Below are positions 16,186 to 23,738 of a stretch of DNA of 64,000 nucleotides, one piece after another. Both the position numbers and the translations under genes were made by a program. The stretch covers positions 4,526,001 through 4,590,000 of the forward strand of contig NZ_AP022576.1 in assembly GCF_010730355.1 (NCBI RefSeq). The letters are read 5' to 3'. The DNA is from Mycobacterium florentinum. GTDB lineage: Bacteria; Actinomycetota; Actinomycetes; Mycobacteriales; Mycobacteriaceae. How positions within the stretch are numbered: the stretch's first letter is position 1; each line of letters starts with the position of its first letter. The notes under the pieces were generated by a model. It saw only the letters and a list, made by a program, of their open reading frames with translations. It did no database searches and was not told the origin of the DNA.

Positions 16186-17610
16186 TTACAGACGTACGAC
16201 TACGGTCTTGGTGGCGGTGAACATGTCGAGGGCTTCGTAACCCTTCTCGCGGCCGTACCCGGATTTCTTGAAACCTCCGAACGGCAACTCGACCCCGCCG
16301 CCGGCGCCGTAGGTGTTGACGTATATCTGGCCCGCCCGGATCTCGGCCGCGAGCCGATGTGCGCGGGAGAGGTCGTTGGTCCACACCGCACCAAGCAACC
16401 CATAGTCCGTCCCATTGGCCAAGGCGATCGCCTCGTCCTCGCTGACGAACCTGTTCACGGTGAGCACCGGGCCGAAGATCTCCTCTTGGGCGATGGTCTC
16501 CGCGGGATCGACATCTGTGATGATCGTGGGGGCGAAGTACGCCCCGTCCGCCAGCTTCGGATCGTGCGGTGGCTCACCGCCGCACAGGATTTCGCCCTTG
16601 ACGTTGCCGGCAACCATCGATTCCACCCGCTGCTGCTGCTTGCGGGAGACCAGCGGCCCGAGATCAGGATCCTCGAGTCCCGGCCCGATCGTCGCCAATT
16701 GCAGCCGCTGGCAAACCATTTCGACCAATGTGTCGTGAATGGAATCGTGCACCAGCAGCCGCGAACCGGCCGAGCAGGTTTGACCGGCGTTCTGCAGGAT
16801 CGCCTTCGCGATCGACTCCGCCGCGCGTTCCAAATCCGCGTCGGGGAAGACGATCTGCGGGGATTTCCCACCCAGCTCCAAAATCGTCGGCGCGACCCGG
16901 TCGGCTGCGGCGTGGGCGATCAACGAACCGATCTGGGTCGATCCGACAAAACCCACATGGTCGACGCCCGGATGTGCCGCCAGGGCGGCCCCGGCCTCGG
17001 CGCCGATCCCGCTCACCACGTTGAACACCCCGGCCGGCAGGCCGGCTTCAATCGCGAGTCGGGCCAATTCGACTGCGGTGCGCGGTGTTTCATCGGCGGG
17101 TTTGGCCACCGAGCAATTGCCCACGGCGATCGCGGGCGCCACGGCGCGAGACAGCAGCTGCATCGGGTAGTTCCAGGCGACGATGTGCCCGGTGACACCG
17201 AGTGGCTCACGCCGGGTGTAGACGTGCAGATCAGTTGACAGCGGGATGGTTTGGCCATAGTACGAGTCGATCGCATGGCCGTAGAAGCGGAAGTAGCGTG
17301 CGGCCACGACGGTATCGGCGCGCGCCTGGGCCAGAGGTTTTCCGGTGTCCTCGCTTTCGATCCGGGCCAACCGCTCCTGGTTGTCGCCGATCAGATCCGC
17401 GATCCGCGTCAGGAGTGTCGCCCGCGCCTCCGGCGTGGTGTTGCGCCAGCTTTTCGATGCCGCCGCGGCGGCCCGGACCGCACGATCCACTTCTTCGCCA
17501 CCGCCGCGTGCCACCGGCCCGAGGGAGCGTCCCGTCGCGGGGTCGATGTTGTCGTAGACGTCTTTCGAGGGCACTGATTCGCCGTCGATGAATGACTCGG
17601 TGATCGTCAC
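16186..17610 (-). CDS. NAD(P)-dependent aldehyde dehydrogenase
   Basis: 474 residues, full length for the family. WNYPMQL holds the catalytic Asn, LELGGKSP the general-base Glu, and GQTCSAGSR the nucleophilic Cys (residue 279). IFGPVLTV and PFGGFKKSGYGRE are typical C-terminal motifs. It starts with GTG at 17608-17610. It is divergent from the TetR-type regulator gene, and the 60-base gap contains a putative operator (17650-17671) that could control both. It would oxidise an aldehyde to the acid with NAD(P). It also shows, intact, the architecture of the deleted aldehyde dehydrogenase remnant at 29683. Confidence 0.92.
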   Translation of the reverse strand: MTITESFIDGESVPSKDVYDNIDPATGRSLGPVARGGGEEVDRAVRAAAAASKSWRNTTPEARATLLTRIADLIGDNQERLARIESEDTGKPLAQARADTVVAARYFRFYGHAIDSYYGQTIPLSTDLHVYTRREPLGVTGHIVAWNYPMQLLSRAVAPAIAVGNCSVAKPADETPRTAVELARLAIEAGLPAGVFNVVSGIGAEAGAALAAHPGVDHVGFVGSTQIGSLIAHAAADRVAPTILELGGKSPQIVFPDADLERAAESIAKAILQNAGQTCSAGSRLLVHDSIHDTLVEMVCQRLQLATIGPGLEDPDLGPLVSRKQQQRVESMVAGNVKGEILCGGEPPHDPKLADGAYFAPTIITDVDPAETIAQEEIFGPVLTVNRFVSEDEAIALANGTDYGLLGAVWTNDLSRAHRLAAEIRAGQIYVNTYGAGGGVELPFGGFKKSGYGREKGYEALDMFTATKTVVVRL

Positions 17611-17649
17611 GGTAACCCCTTGGCTCGATTGGTCGTCCCAACGGTTATC

Positions 17650-17671
17650 TACACGTTAATGTATATTTCCG
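17650..17671 (+). promoter_or_regulatory. Putative TetR operator, copy 1
   Basis: This 22-base site begins TACACGTTAATGTATATT and has TACA-N6-TGTA arms. It matches the site at 19063-19084 (read on the minus strand) at 18 of 22 positions. Lying between the TetR gene and the divergent aldehyde dehydrogenase, it fits autoregulation. Confidence 0.6.
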
Positions 17672-18303
17672 TGGTCACGACAACCCGGCGTGGACGCCCG
17701 ACGCAGGCCGAAGCCAAGAAGCTGCAACAAAAGCTGCGCAACGCGGCCGTGGCGACCTTCGTCAAGCTCGGATATGACGGCGCCAGCATGGAAGCGATCG
17801 CCAAGGCGGCGGGCATCACCCGGCGGACGCTCTATGCGCGCTACCCCGACAAGCGGGCGGTTTTCCTCGATGTCATTCCCTGGGCGCTCACCCGCAGGAC
17901 GGAAGGTGAGGCCACCGAGGAATTCGACGACGGCGACCTGCGTGCGGCCCTGGTCGCGGTGGGCCGCGCCGGCCTCGCACGGGCGATCGATCCCGACATC
18001 GTGCGCCTGAAGCGGATCGCGATGAACGAGTCGGCACGGTTTCCCGAGTTCGCGGTCAGCGCCCACTCCATGACCTGGTCGGCCCGCCACCGACAGGTGA
18101 TGGAGCTGCTTCGTCGCCACCAAGACGCCGGAGCCATCGAGGTGGATGATCTCGAGTTGGCCGCAGGCCACTTCATCGCGGCGGTTGAACATCTGCCCGC
18201 GCGGCTCGCGGACAGCGGCATCTACCGCAGTCCAGAGGAAGAGGAGCGCCATTTGCAGCACGCCGTCGACCTTTTCCTGCGCGGCATCCTGCGTCGCGGC
18301 TGA
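17671..18303 (+). CDS. TetR-family transcriptional regulator
   Basis: About 210 residues from GTG at 17671. An ATG at 17659 lies inside the putative operator and GTG at 17671 abuts it, so a leaderless or near-leaderless start is likely. The helix-turn-helix spans about residues 20-60: GYDGASMEAIAKAAGITRRTLYARYPDKRAVF is the standard pattern, with ITRRTLYARY as recognition helix. The C-terminal ligand domain carries several Arg/His and ends in a helix FLRGILRRG, possibly the dimer face. It is followed by a hydrolase and the LuxE/LuxC-like pair, whose promoter region carries a matching operator. Confidence 0.85.
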   Translation: MVTTTRRGRPTQAEAKKLQQKLRNAAVATFVKLGYDGASMEAIAKAAGITRRTLYARYPDKRAVFLDVIPWALTRRTEGEATEEFDDGDLRAALVAVGRAGLARAIDPDIVRLKRIAMNESARFPEFAVSAHSMTWSARHRQVMELLRRHQDAGAIEVDDLELAAGHFIAAVEHLPARLADSGIYRSPEEEERHLQHAVDLFLRGILRRG

Positions 18304-18310
18304 ACTCGCG

Positions 18311-19078
18311 ATGGCTTGGCCTGGGCTGGTACTGGTGCACGGGGGAGCGCATGCCGCCGATTGCTGGGAACTCACGGTCGCCGAATTATCCCGTCAGGCA
18401 CCGGAATTGCGGGTCCTGGCGGTCGATCTGCCCGGCCGCGGTAGCAGGCCGGCGGATCTGACATCCGTCACCGTCGCCGATTGGGTGAACTCCGCTGTCG
18501 CCGATATCGATGCCGCCGGTCTCGATGACGTTGTGGTCGTTGGGCATTCGATGGGCGGGCTGACAGTGCCGGGAATCGTGGCGAAGCTCGGCGCCACCCG
18601 GGTGCGGGAGATGATCCTGCTGACCGCGTTCGTGCCGCCGCGGGGCTCGTCGGTGGTGGATACGCTGGGCGGGCCCCTGGCCCCATTGGCGCGTTCAGCG
18701 CGCCGAATCCATACGCCGCTCCCAATCCTGCGGGCCGCAGCACCTTTCGCGTTCTGCAATGGCATGACGCGTCAACAGCGCGCGCTCACCCGGTCGAGAT
18801 TGTGCATGGAATCGCCGAACGTCATTTTCGAACGGGCCGACCGCAGCGACCTACCCACCGAGGTGCCGCGGACGTGGATCATGACGCTGGCCGATCGAGC
18901 GTTGTCGCAGCGCCAGCAGCTCGGCGCGATCGAGGCCCTCGGTGGAGTCGACACGATGATCTGCGTCGATGCCTGCCATGACGTGATGTTCTCTCGCCCA
19001 CGCTGGTTGGCCGGCACCCTGGCCGACCGGTGCCGAGAGTATCGGTCTCGACCGCCCGACGTCGTTAATATACAGTAG
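18311..19078 (+). CDS. Alpha/beta hydrolase (esterase-like)
   Basis: 255 residues from ATG at 18311; longer upstream frames lie within the TetR gene. LVHGGAHAADCW is the oxyanion region, GHSMGGL the nucleophile elbow (Ser near residue 79), and CHDVMFSRP near the C-terminus gives the catalytic His. DLPGRGSRP is the beta4 loop. It resembles hydroxynitrile-lyase/methylesterase-like hydrolases. It starts 7 bases after the TetR stop, so the two are co-transcribed. Its last bases overlap the second TetR operator (19063-19084). Confidence 0.85.
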   Translation: MAWPGLVLVHGGAHAADCWELTVAELSRQAPELRVLAVDLPGRGSRPADLTSVTVADWVNSAVADIDAAGLDDVVVVGHSMGGLTVPGIVAKLGATRVREMILLTAFVPPRGSSVVDTLGGPLAPLARSARRIHTPLPILRAAAPFAFCNGMTRQQRALTRSRLCMESPNVIFERADRSDLPTEVPRTWIMTLADRALSQRQQLGAIEALGGVDTMICVDACHDVMFSRPRWLAGTLADRCREYRSRPPDVVNIQ

Positions 19079-19084
19079 CGTGTA
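19063..19084 (-). promoter_or_regulatory. Putative TetR operator, copy 2
   Basis: Read on the minus strand it begins TACACGCTACTGTATATT, matching the site at 17650-17671 at 18 of 22 positions. It lies 34 bases upstream of the LuxE-like gene start and overlaps the hydrolase stop. The same regulator probably controls an internal promoter for the LuxE/LuxC-like pair. Confidence 0.6.
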
Positions 19085-19117
19085 CTTAATGACGGTGCGG
19101 TCAGAGAGGAGTCACCG

Positions 19118-20458
19118 ATGACATCTGCGACCGAACGGCTGGTCCAGCTGGTCGGAGCCAGGGATTGCTTCGACATCGCGCCCGCCGAACTGCTGCCGGT
19201 GCAGCTGGAAGCGGCCAACGAGCGGCTGCAAAGCCAAACGGAGTGCAATCCGTTGTTGGCCAACCGCGCCGGCGCGGTCAAAGAGATCAAGCGGCCCGCC
19301 GATCTGGTGCCACTGCTGTTCGCGCACACCACCTACAAGACGTATGCGGAAGGCTGGCTCAGCGAGGGGCAGTGGGACCGGATGGGCAAGTGGCTGGCCA
19401 CCGTGTCCACCCGCGCGGTGGACGGCCTCGACACCGCCGGCGTGCAGACGCTCGATGACTGGATCAAGCAGCTGGAGACGGTCGGTCACTACCTCTCCTG
19501 CTCCAGCGGCACGACCGGCAAACCCGCCATGCTGTCCTGTACCGAGGGAGACGTCGAGCTGTCCGCGCGGATCAACATCGAGGCGCTGCTGTGGGCCACG
19601 GGCTTGACCCGCGGCGAAGACCGCAAATTCCTCGGCCTGGGGCCACAATTCGCCGCTCCGCGCGAGGACGCGATTCGCCAGGCGATGGTCGACTGCTTCT
19701 CGTCGCGATACCCGCCGTACCAATTCGGCGACGGTGAACCGATCACGGTCGGGTCGATGGTGGACATCATCACCCTGCGGCGCAAGCTCGCCGACGGCAC
19801 CGCACGCCCCAGCGAGATCGCGGAGTTCGAACGCATTGCCACGCAGCGGGCCAACGATATGGGCAACTCGGCGAAGAAGGCGGTCGATGCCGTGATCGAG
19901 GCCCGCGAGCTTCCGTTGCTGGGCGCCGGCATGTTCGCCACGCTTTATCAGATCGCCGAAGGCATCAACGCCAAGGGGCATGGCGGCGGCGACTTCAATC
20001 CCGACAATGCGCTGATGGTCGCCGGCGGCCTCAAAGGCGCTGCGCTACCGGAGAATTACCGCGAATACGTGCTGGAGACGTTCAACGTCGCCGAAGGGCG
20101 ACTCTTCCACGCGTACAGCATGCGCGAGATCAATGCGGTGTTCCCGTTGTGCTGTGTGCAGCGGTATCACATCTCGCCCTGGGTGATCCTGTTGCCGCTG
20201 GATACCGCCGGCGAGCAGCTGCTGGATACCTTCGACGGTGAGATCGAGTCTCGGGCAGCCTTTTTCGATGCATCGATCGAAGGCCGCTGGGGTGGAGTGA
20301 TCAGCGGTGACCGCGTCAGTGTCAGTTACGCGAAGTGCCGGTGCGGGCATCAGGGTCCGACGATAGGCCGTGAGATCACCCGGTACGCCGACCTGCCGGG
20401 CGGTGACAAGATCACCTGCGCCGGCAGCATCGACGCCTATGTGCGGGGTGTCGCATGA
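19118..20458 (+). CDS. LuxE-like acyl-activating (acyl-protein synthetase) enzyme
   Basis: 446 residues. SCSSGTTGKPAML (near residues 126-137) is the ATP-binding P-loop of adenylate-forming enzymes. The overall order, with KTYAEGWL early, no typical FadD GRxK-D lid motif, and adjacency to a LuxC homologue, fits the LuxE acyl-protein synthetase family. A Cys-rich tail (KCRCGHQGPTIGR) may bind metal or act as acyl acceptor. LuxE activates a fatty acid as acyl-AMP and hands it to LuxC for reduction. The start has AGAGAGGA 10 bases upstream. It overlaps the LuxC-like gene by 4 bases (ATGA), supporting a complex. Confidence 0.8.
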   Translation: MTSATERLVQLVGARDCFDIAPAELLPVQLEAANERLQSQTECNPLLANRAGAVKEIKRPADLVPLLFAHTTYKTYAEGWLSEGQWDRMGKWLATVSTRAVDGLDTAGVQTLDDWIKQLETVGHYLSCSSGTTGKPAMLSCTEGDVELSARINIEALLWATGLTRGEDRKFLGLGPQFAAPREDAIRQAMVDCFSSRYPPYQFGDGEPITVGSMVDIITLRRKLADGTARPSEIAEFERIATQRANDMGNSAKKAVDAVIEARELPLLGAGMFATLYQIAEGINAKGHGGGDFNPDNALMVAGGLKGAALPENYREYVLETFNVAEGRLFHAYSMREINAVFPLCCVQRYHISPWVILLPLDTAGEQLLDTFDGEIESRAAFFDASIEGRWGGVISGDRVSVSYAKCRCGHQGPTIGREITRYADLPGGDKITCAGSIDAYVRGVA

Positions 20459-21840
20459 CCACGCTGTCGGCACCGCATTTCGTGCAGGGAGTGTTGGTCG
20501 AAGGGGACGCAATTCGCCACCGGTCACGCGACTTGGGTGCTGATTTCACCACTCCCGCAATTGATCTCGATGCGCTTGTGTTGCCGCGCTCGCGGTTGCC
20601 GCCGCTGCTCGACGTGACGCTGGCCGAGATCGTCGACTACCTGGTCGAGACGGGCGAACGCCTGCGGCTGGATCGCAACCCGCACCTGCAGGAATGCCTG
20701 GAGCTGATCGCGGCCACGAATCCGTTACCCCGGCGGGTGGTGGAGAACTTGTACCGCCAGGCGCCGTATTTTCTGACCAGGCCGCTGCTCGAGAGTATCG
20801 TCGATGCGAACTTCGCGAACCGCGCGGCGCTCGACGGCTGGGTCGAGCGCGTCGACGGCCACGGCAACAAGGGGGCGGTGCGTGCGTTTCCGCCGCGCAT
20901 GGTCCACATGCTGGCGGGCAATGCCCCGTCGGGATGTGTGTCGTCGATCGCGCAAGGCGCGTTGGTCAAGGCGGTCAACCTGTTCAAGATGCCCTCGAGT
21001 GACCCGTTCACGACGGTGGCGGTGTTGCGCACGATGGCCGAGGTCGATCCGAGGCACCCAGTGGTGCAGTCGATGTCGGCGGTGTACTGGCAAGGCGGGG
21101 ACGCGGTTATCGAACGTACCCTGTACCGCCCCCAGTACTTCGACAAGATCGTCGCCTGGGGAGGCGGCGACGCGATCAACAACGTGATCCAATACCTCGG
21201 ACCGGGGATTCAGCTGATCTCGTTCGACCCGAAATCGTCGATCTCGATGATCGGCCGCGAAGTTTTCGGCTCGCCGGACCGCGTCGCCGAGGTCGCTGAT
21301 CGGCTGGCCGCCGACACCACGGTGTTCAACCAGGAGGCGTGCCTGGCCAGTCGCTACGCCTTCGTGGAAGGCCAACGGCCCCAAGTGGAATCGTTCTGCG
21401 CAGCACTGGCGCAGCGGCTGAACGTCGACCGTGACTTCGGCTCGGCCGAGGGCCCGGCACTGCCGGCGGAAGTGCGCGAGGAGATTCAGGTGGCCGAGGC
21501 GATGGGCGATCTCAAAGTGTGGGGCGGCTTCGACGGGCGCGGCTTGGTGATCCTGTCGGAGCGGCCGGTGGAGTTTCAGCCCAGCCACAAGACGTCCAAC
21601 GTCGTGCTGGTGGACTCCCTCGACGACGCCGTCCGCTACGTCAACGTCGCCACCCAGACCATCGGGGTATATCCCGACGAGCGCAAGACCCAGCTGCGCG
21701 ATCGGCTGGCGAGCCAAGGGGCACAACGGTTGTGCCGCTTGGGAACCGCAAACGCCCATGTGCTGGGAAGCCCGCACGACGCGATGTACCCACTGCAGCG
21801 ATTCGTGCACTGGATGGGTGACGACGACATCACCCTGTGA
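20455..21840 (+). CDS. LuxC-like acyl-CoA/acyl-enzyme reductase
   Basis: 461 residues, close to the about 480 of LuxC. PPRMVHMLAGNAPSGCV is the conserved cofactor-binding segment, ISFDPKSSISMIG follows, and TTVFNQEACLASRYAF carries the expected catalytic Cys (about residue 296). LuxC reduces an activated acyl group to the aldehyde with NADPH. Paired with the LuxE-like gene it would make a fatty-acid or steroid-acid reductase that delivers an aldehyde. The window has no luciferase alpha/beta pair next to it; the nearest luciferase-fold protein is the F420-type enzyme at 2354, so luminescence is not implied. Strong 3' neighbour: nitroreductase. Confidence 0.88.
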   Translation: MTTLSAPHFVQGVLVEGDAIRHRSRDLGADFTTPAIDLDALVLPRSRLPPLLDVTLAEIVDYLVETGERLRLDRNPHLQECLELIAATNPLPRRVVENLYRQAPYFLTRPLLESIVDANFANRAALDGWVERVDGHGNKGAVRAFPPRMVHMLAGNAPSGCVSSIAQGALVKAVNLFKMPSSDPFTTVAVLRTMAEVDPRHPVVQSMSAVYWQGGDAVIERTLYRPQYFDKIVAWGGGDAINNVIQYLGPGIQLISFDPKSSISMIGREVFGSPDRVAEVADRLAADTTVFNQEACLASRYAFVEGQRPQVESFCAALAQRLNVDRDFGSAEGPALPAEVREEIQVAEAMGDLKVWGGFDGRGLVILSERPVEFQPSHKTSNVVLVDSLDDAVRYVNVATQTIGVYPDERKTQLRDRLASQGAQRLCRLGTANAHVLGSPHDAMYPLQRFVHWMGDDDITL

Positions 21841-21900
21841 TCTGTGATGCCCGCTGCACGCTAGGTTGCATCAGAAGGCCCGTGCCGAAAAGGAGTGACC

Positions 21901-22569
21901 ATGACGGGAGCGAGCAGCGACGTCTGGGAAGTGATGTCGACGGCGCGGACGATCCGGCGCTTCACCGACGAGCCGGTCGACGACTTCACCCTGGCGCAGT
22001 GCCTGGAAGCGGCGAGGTGGGCCCCGTCGGGCGCCAACGCGCAGGGCTGGCGTTTCGTCGTGTTGCGCTCACCCGAGCAGCGGGCCGTCGTGGCCGAGGC
22101 CGCGGCCCACGCCCTGGAAGTGATCGAGCCGGTCTATGGCATGACCCGCCCCGCCGACGACGACAACAGCCGCCGCGCTCGTACCTACCGCGCGACTTAC
22201 GAATTGCATGACCGGGCCGGTGAATTCACCTCGGTCTTGTTCGCGCAACAGCATTACCCGACGGCATCCGAACTGTTGCTCGGCGGATCGATCTTTCCCG
22301 CGATGCAGAACTTCCTGCTCGCCGCGCGCGCTCAGGGCCTCGGGGCCTGCATGACCAGCTGGGCCTCCTACGGCGGCGAGCAGTTGCTGCGGCAAGCCAT
22401 CGGGGTGCCCGACGGCTGGTTGGTCGCCGGCCACATCGTGGTCGGCTGGCCCGAGGGCAAGCACGGCCCCCTTCGTCGCCGCCCGCTCGCTGAGTTCGTC
22501 AATCTCGACCGCTGGGACGAGTCTGCCACCGGCCTTTTTGCAGCTCCGACCGGTCGGCCGGTGAACTAA
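21901..22569 (+). CDS. Nitroreductase-family FMN oxidoreductase
   Basis: 222 residues from ATG at 21901 (AAAAGGAG at 21887-21894 gives a better spacing than GTG at 21895). TARTIRRFTDEPVDD and ARWAPSGANAQGWRFVV are the FMN-binding N-terminal motifs, and LGACMTSWASYGGEQ is the central FMN/dimer segment. Nitroreductase-family proteins reduce nitro, quinone or enone groups with NAD(P)H; some act as flavin-dependent dehydrogenases in steroid degradation. It is separated from the LuxC-like gene by 60 bases and may be part of the same transcript. A strong hairpin follows. Confidence 0.9.
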   Translation: MTGASSDVWEVMSTARTIRRFTDEPVDDFTLAQCLEAARWAPSGANAQGWRFVVLRSPEQRAVVAEAAAHALEVIEPVYGMTRPADDDNSRRARTYRATYELHDRAGEFTSVLFAQQHYPTASELLLGGSIFPAMQNFLLAARAQGLGACMTSWASYGGEQLLRQAIGVPDGWLVAGHIVVGWPEGKHGPLRRRPLAEFVNLDRWDESATGLFAAPTGRPVN

Positions 22570-22593
22570 GGCACCGGGCCACCGAGCACGCTC

Positions 22594-22635
22594 CCGGCTG
22601 GCCGGGCGCTCGGACCTTTGAGCCCGGCCAGCCGG
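22594..22635 (+). terminator. GC-rich stem-loop, likely transcription terminator
   Basis: Perfect 14-base inverted repeat (CCGGCTGGCCGGGC at 22594-22607 pairs with 22622-22635) around a 14-base loop, 24 bases after the nitroreductase stop. There is no U-tract, as is common for mycobacterial intrinsic terminators. The GGCCGGGCGCTC stretch also occurs twice as a direct repeat. Confidence 0.55.
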
Positions 22636-22693
22636 GCGCTCAGCACCTATCGATACGTCATACGCGGAATGCGAGATTATTACTTCCGGAAGG

Positions 22694-22708
22694 GAGAATG
22701 GTATTCTC
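22694..22708 (+). promoter_or_regulatory. GAGAATGGTATTCTC operator upstream of fadE pair
   Basis: A near-perfect 15-base palindrome, 31 bases before the ATG at 22740. Its right half contains TATTCT, a possible -10 hexamer, so a bound repressor would block the promoter. Best match is 50856-50870 (one base different). See the finding on the shared motif. Confidence 0.6.
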
Positions 22709-22739
22709 GCGAGGGCGGTGACGACAGGAGGCGGCCCCG

Positions 22740-23738
22740 ATGCTGTTGGAGTTCGATGCTGATCAGCGACTGTGGCAGGACACGGTGCGTGACGCCGTCG
22801 CAAAGCAATGTCCGCCCTCGCTGGTGCGGAGCGTGGCCGAGGATGGCGTAGACCCGAGCCCACTGTGGAAGTCGTATGTCGACCAGGGCTGGACCGAGCT
22901 GAACGAATCGGATAGCGCTGTGGAGCTGGCCATCGTGCTCGAAGAGCTAGGCCGCGCAACCGATCCCACGCCGTTCCTGGCGACGATGAGCCAGTTCGCT
23001 CCGCTTGCCGGGGACCGATTCGACCCACACCAGTCCGGTACCGCGGTGTACAGCGGTGTTACGGCGCACCGCGACGCAGACGGGTGGGTGCTGGACGGAA
23101 CGGCACGCCACGTCCTGGACGGCGATCGCGCCGACCGGCTGGCGGTCGTGACCGACGCGGGCGTGTTCCTCGTCGAGTCCGGTCAGGTCTCCGCCCGCCG
23201 CGCGTCGGTGTTCGACCCGGTTTTGCACGTCGCGGACCTGTCGTTCGCCAGGGTCCGGGTGCCCGACACCGAACGACTGACCGTCGACGCGGAACGCGCT
23301 CGCCATCTCGCGTTGACCGGCATGGCCATCACGATGGTCGGCGCCTGCCAGCGCATCCTCGACCTGGTGCTCGAGCACGTGAAAAGCCGTCAGCAGTTCG
23401 GTGTCGCCATCGGCTCCTTCCAGGCCGTGCAGCATAAGGCCGCCGACATGCACGTCGCCGTCGAACGCGCCAGGGCGCTGGCCTATTTCGCGGCGCTGAC
23501 GATCGCCGCCGACGATCCCCGCCGCCGGCTGGCGGCCGCGATGGCCAAGGCGTCGGCGGGGGAGTGCCAGTCGCTGGTGTTCCGGCACGGCCTACAGCTG
23601 CACGGCGCAATGGGCTTCACGTGGGAGAACGACCTGCAGTTCGCGCTGAAACGGGCCAAAGCCGGCGAGCTGATGCTCGGTGGTGCCGCCGAGCACCGGG
23701 CGCGGATCGCGGAGGAATACCGTGCAGCTGACTTTTGA
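22740..23738 (+). CDS. Acyl-CoA dehydrogenase, smaller subunit (FadE-like)
   Basis: 332 residues, short for an acyl-CoA dehydrogenase (usually about 380-400). N-terminal helices and the C-terminal four-helix bundle are recognisable (KSRQQFGVAIGSFQAVQHKAAD; HGLQLHGAMGFTWENDLQFALKRAK), while the middle beta domain is reduced. Short, diverged FadE chains like this pair with a full-length chain as alpha2-beta2 heterotetramers in mycobacterial steroid side-chain oxidation. The downstream FadE overlaps it by 17 bases, fitting such a complex. The GAGAATGGTATTCTC palindrome precedes it. Confidence 0.88.
   Translation: MLLEFDADQRLWQDTVRDAVAKQCPPSLVRSVAEDGVDPSPLWKSYVDQGWTELNESDSAVELAIVLEELGRATDPTPFLATMSQFAPLAGDRFDPHQSGTAVYSGVTAHRDADGWVLDGTARHVLDGDRADRLAVVTDAGVFLVESGQVSARRASVFDPVLHVADLSFARVRVPDTERLTVDAERARHLALTGMAITMVGACQRILDLVLEHVKSRQQFGVAIGSFQAVQHKAADMHVAVERARALAYFAALTIAADDPRRRLAAAMAKASAGECQSLVFRHGLQLHGAMGFTWENDLQFALKRAKAGELMLGGAAEHRARIAEEYRAADF

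Noticed and set aside
20725..21810. 361-codon antisense frame within the LuxC-like gene
   Set aside because: The LuxC family match on the plus strand explains the region; the antisense translation has no domain features.
19118..21840. A bioluminescence operon
   Set aside because: LuxE- and LuxC-like genes are present but there is no LuxA/LuxB pair; the luciferase-fold protein at 2354 is of the F420-dependent type and far away.
22618..22851. 77-codon frame before the smaller FadE gene
   Set aside because: It runs through a terminator-like hairpin, the operator palindrome and the FadE start in another frame; no independent support.
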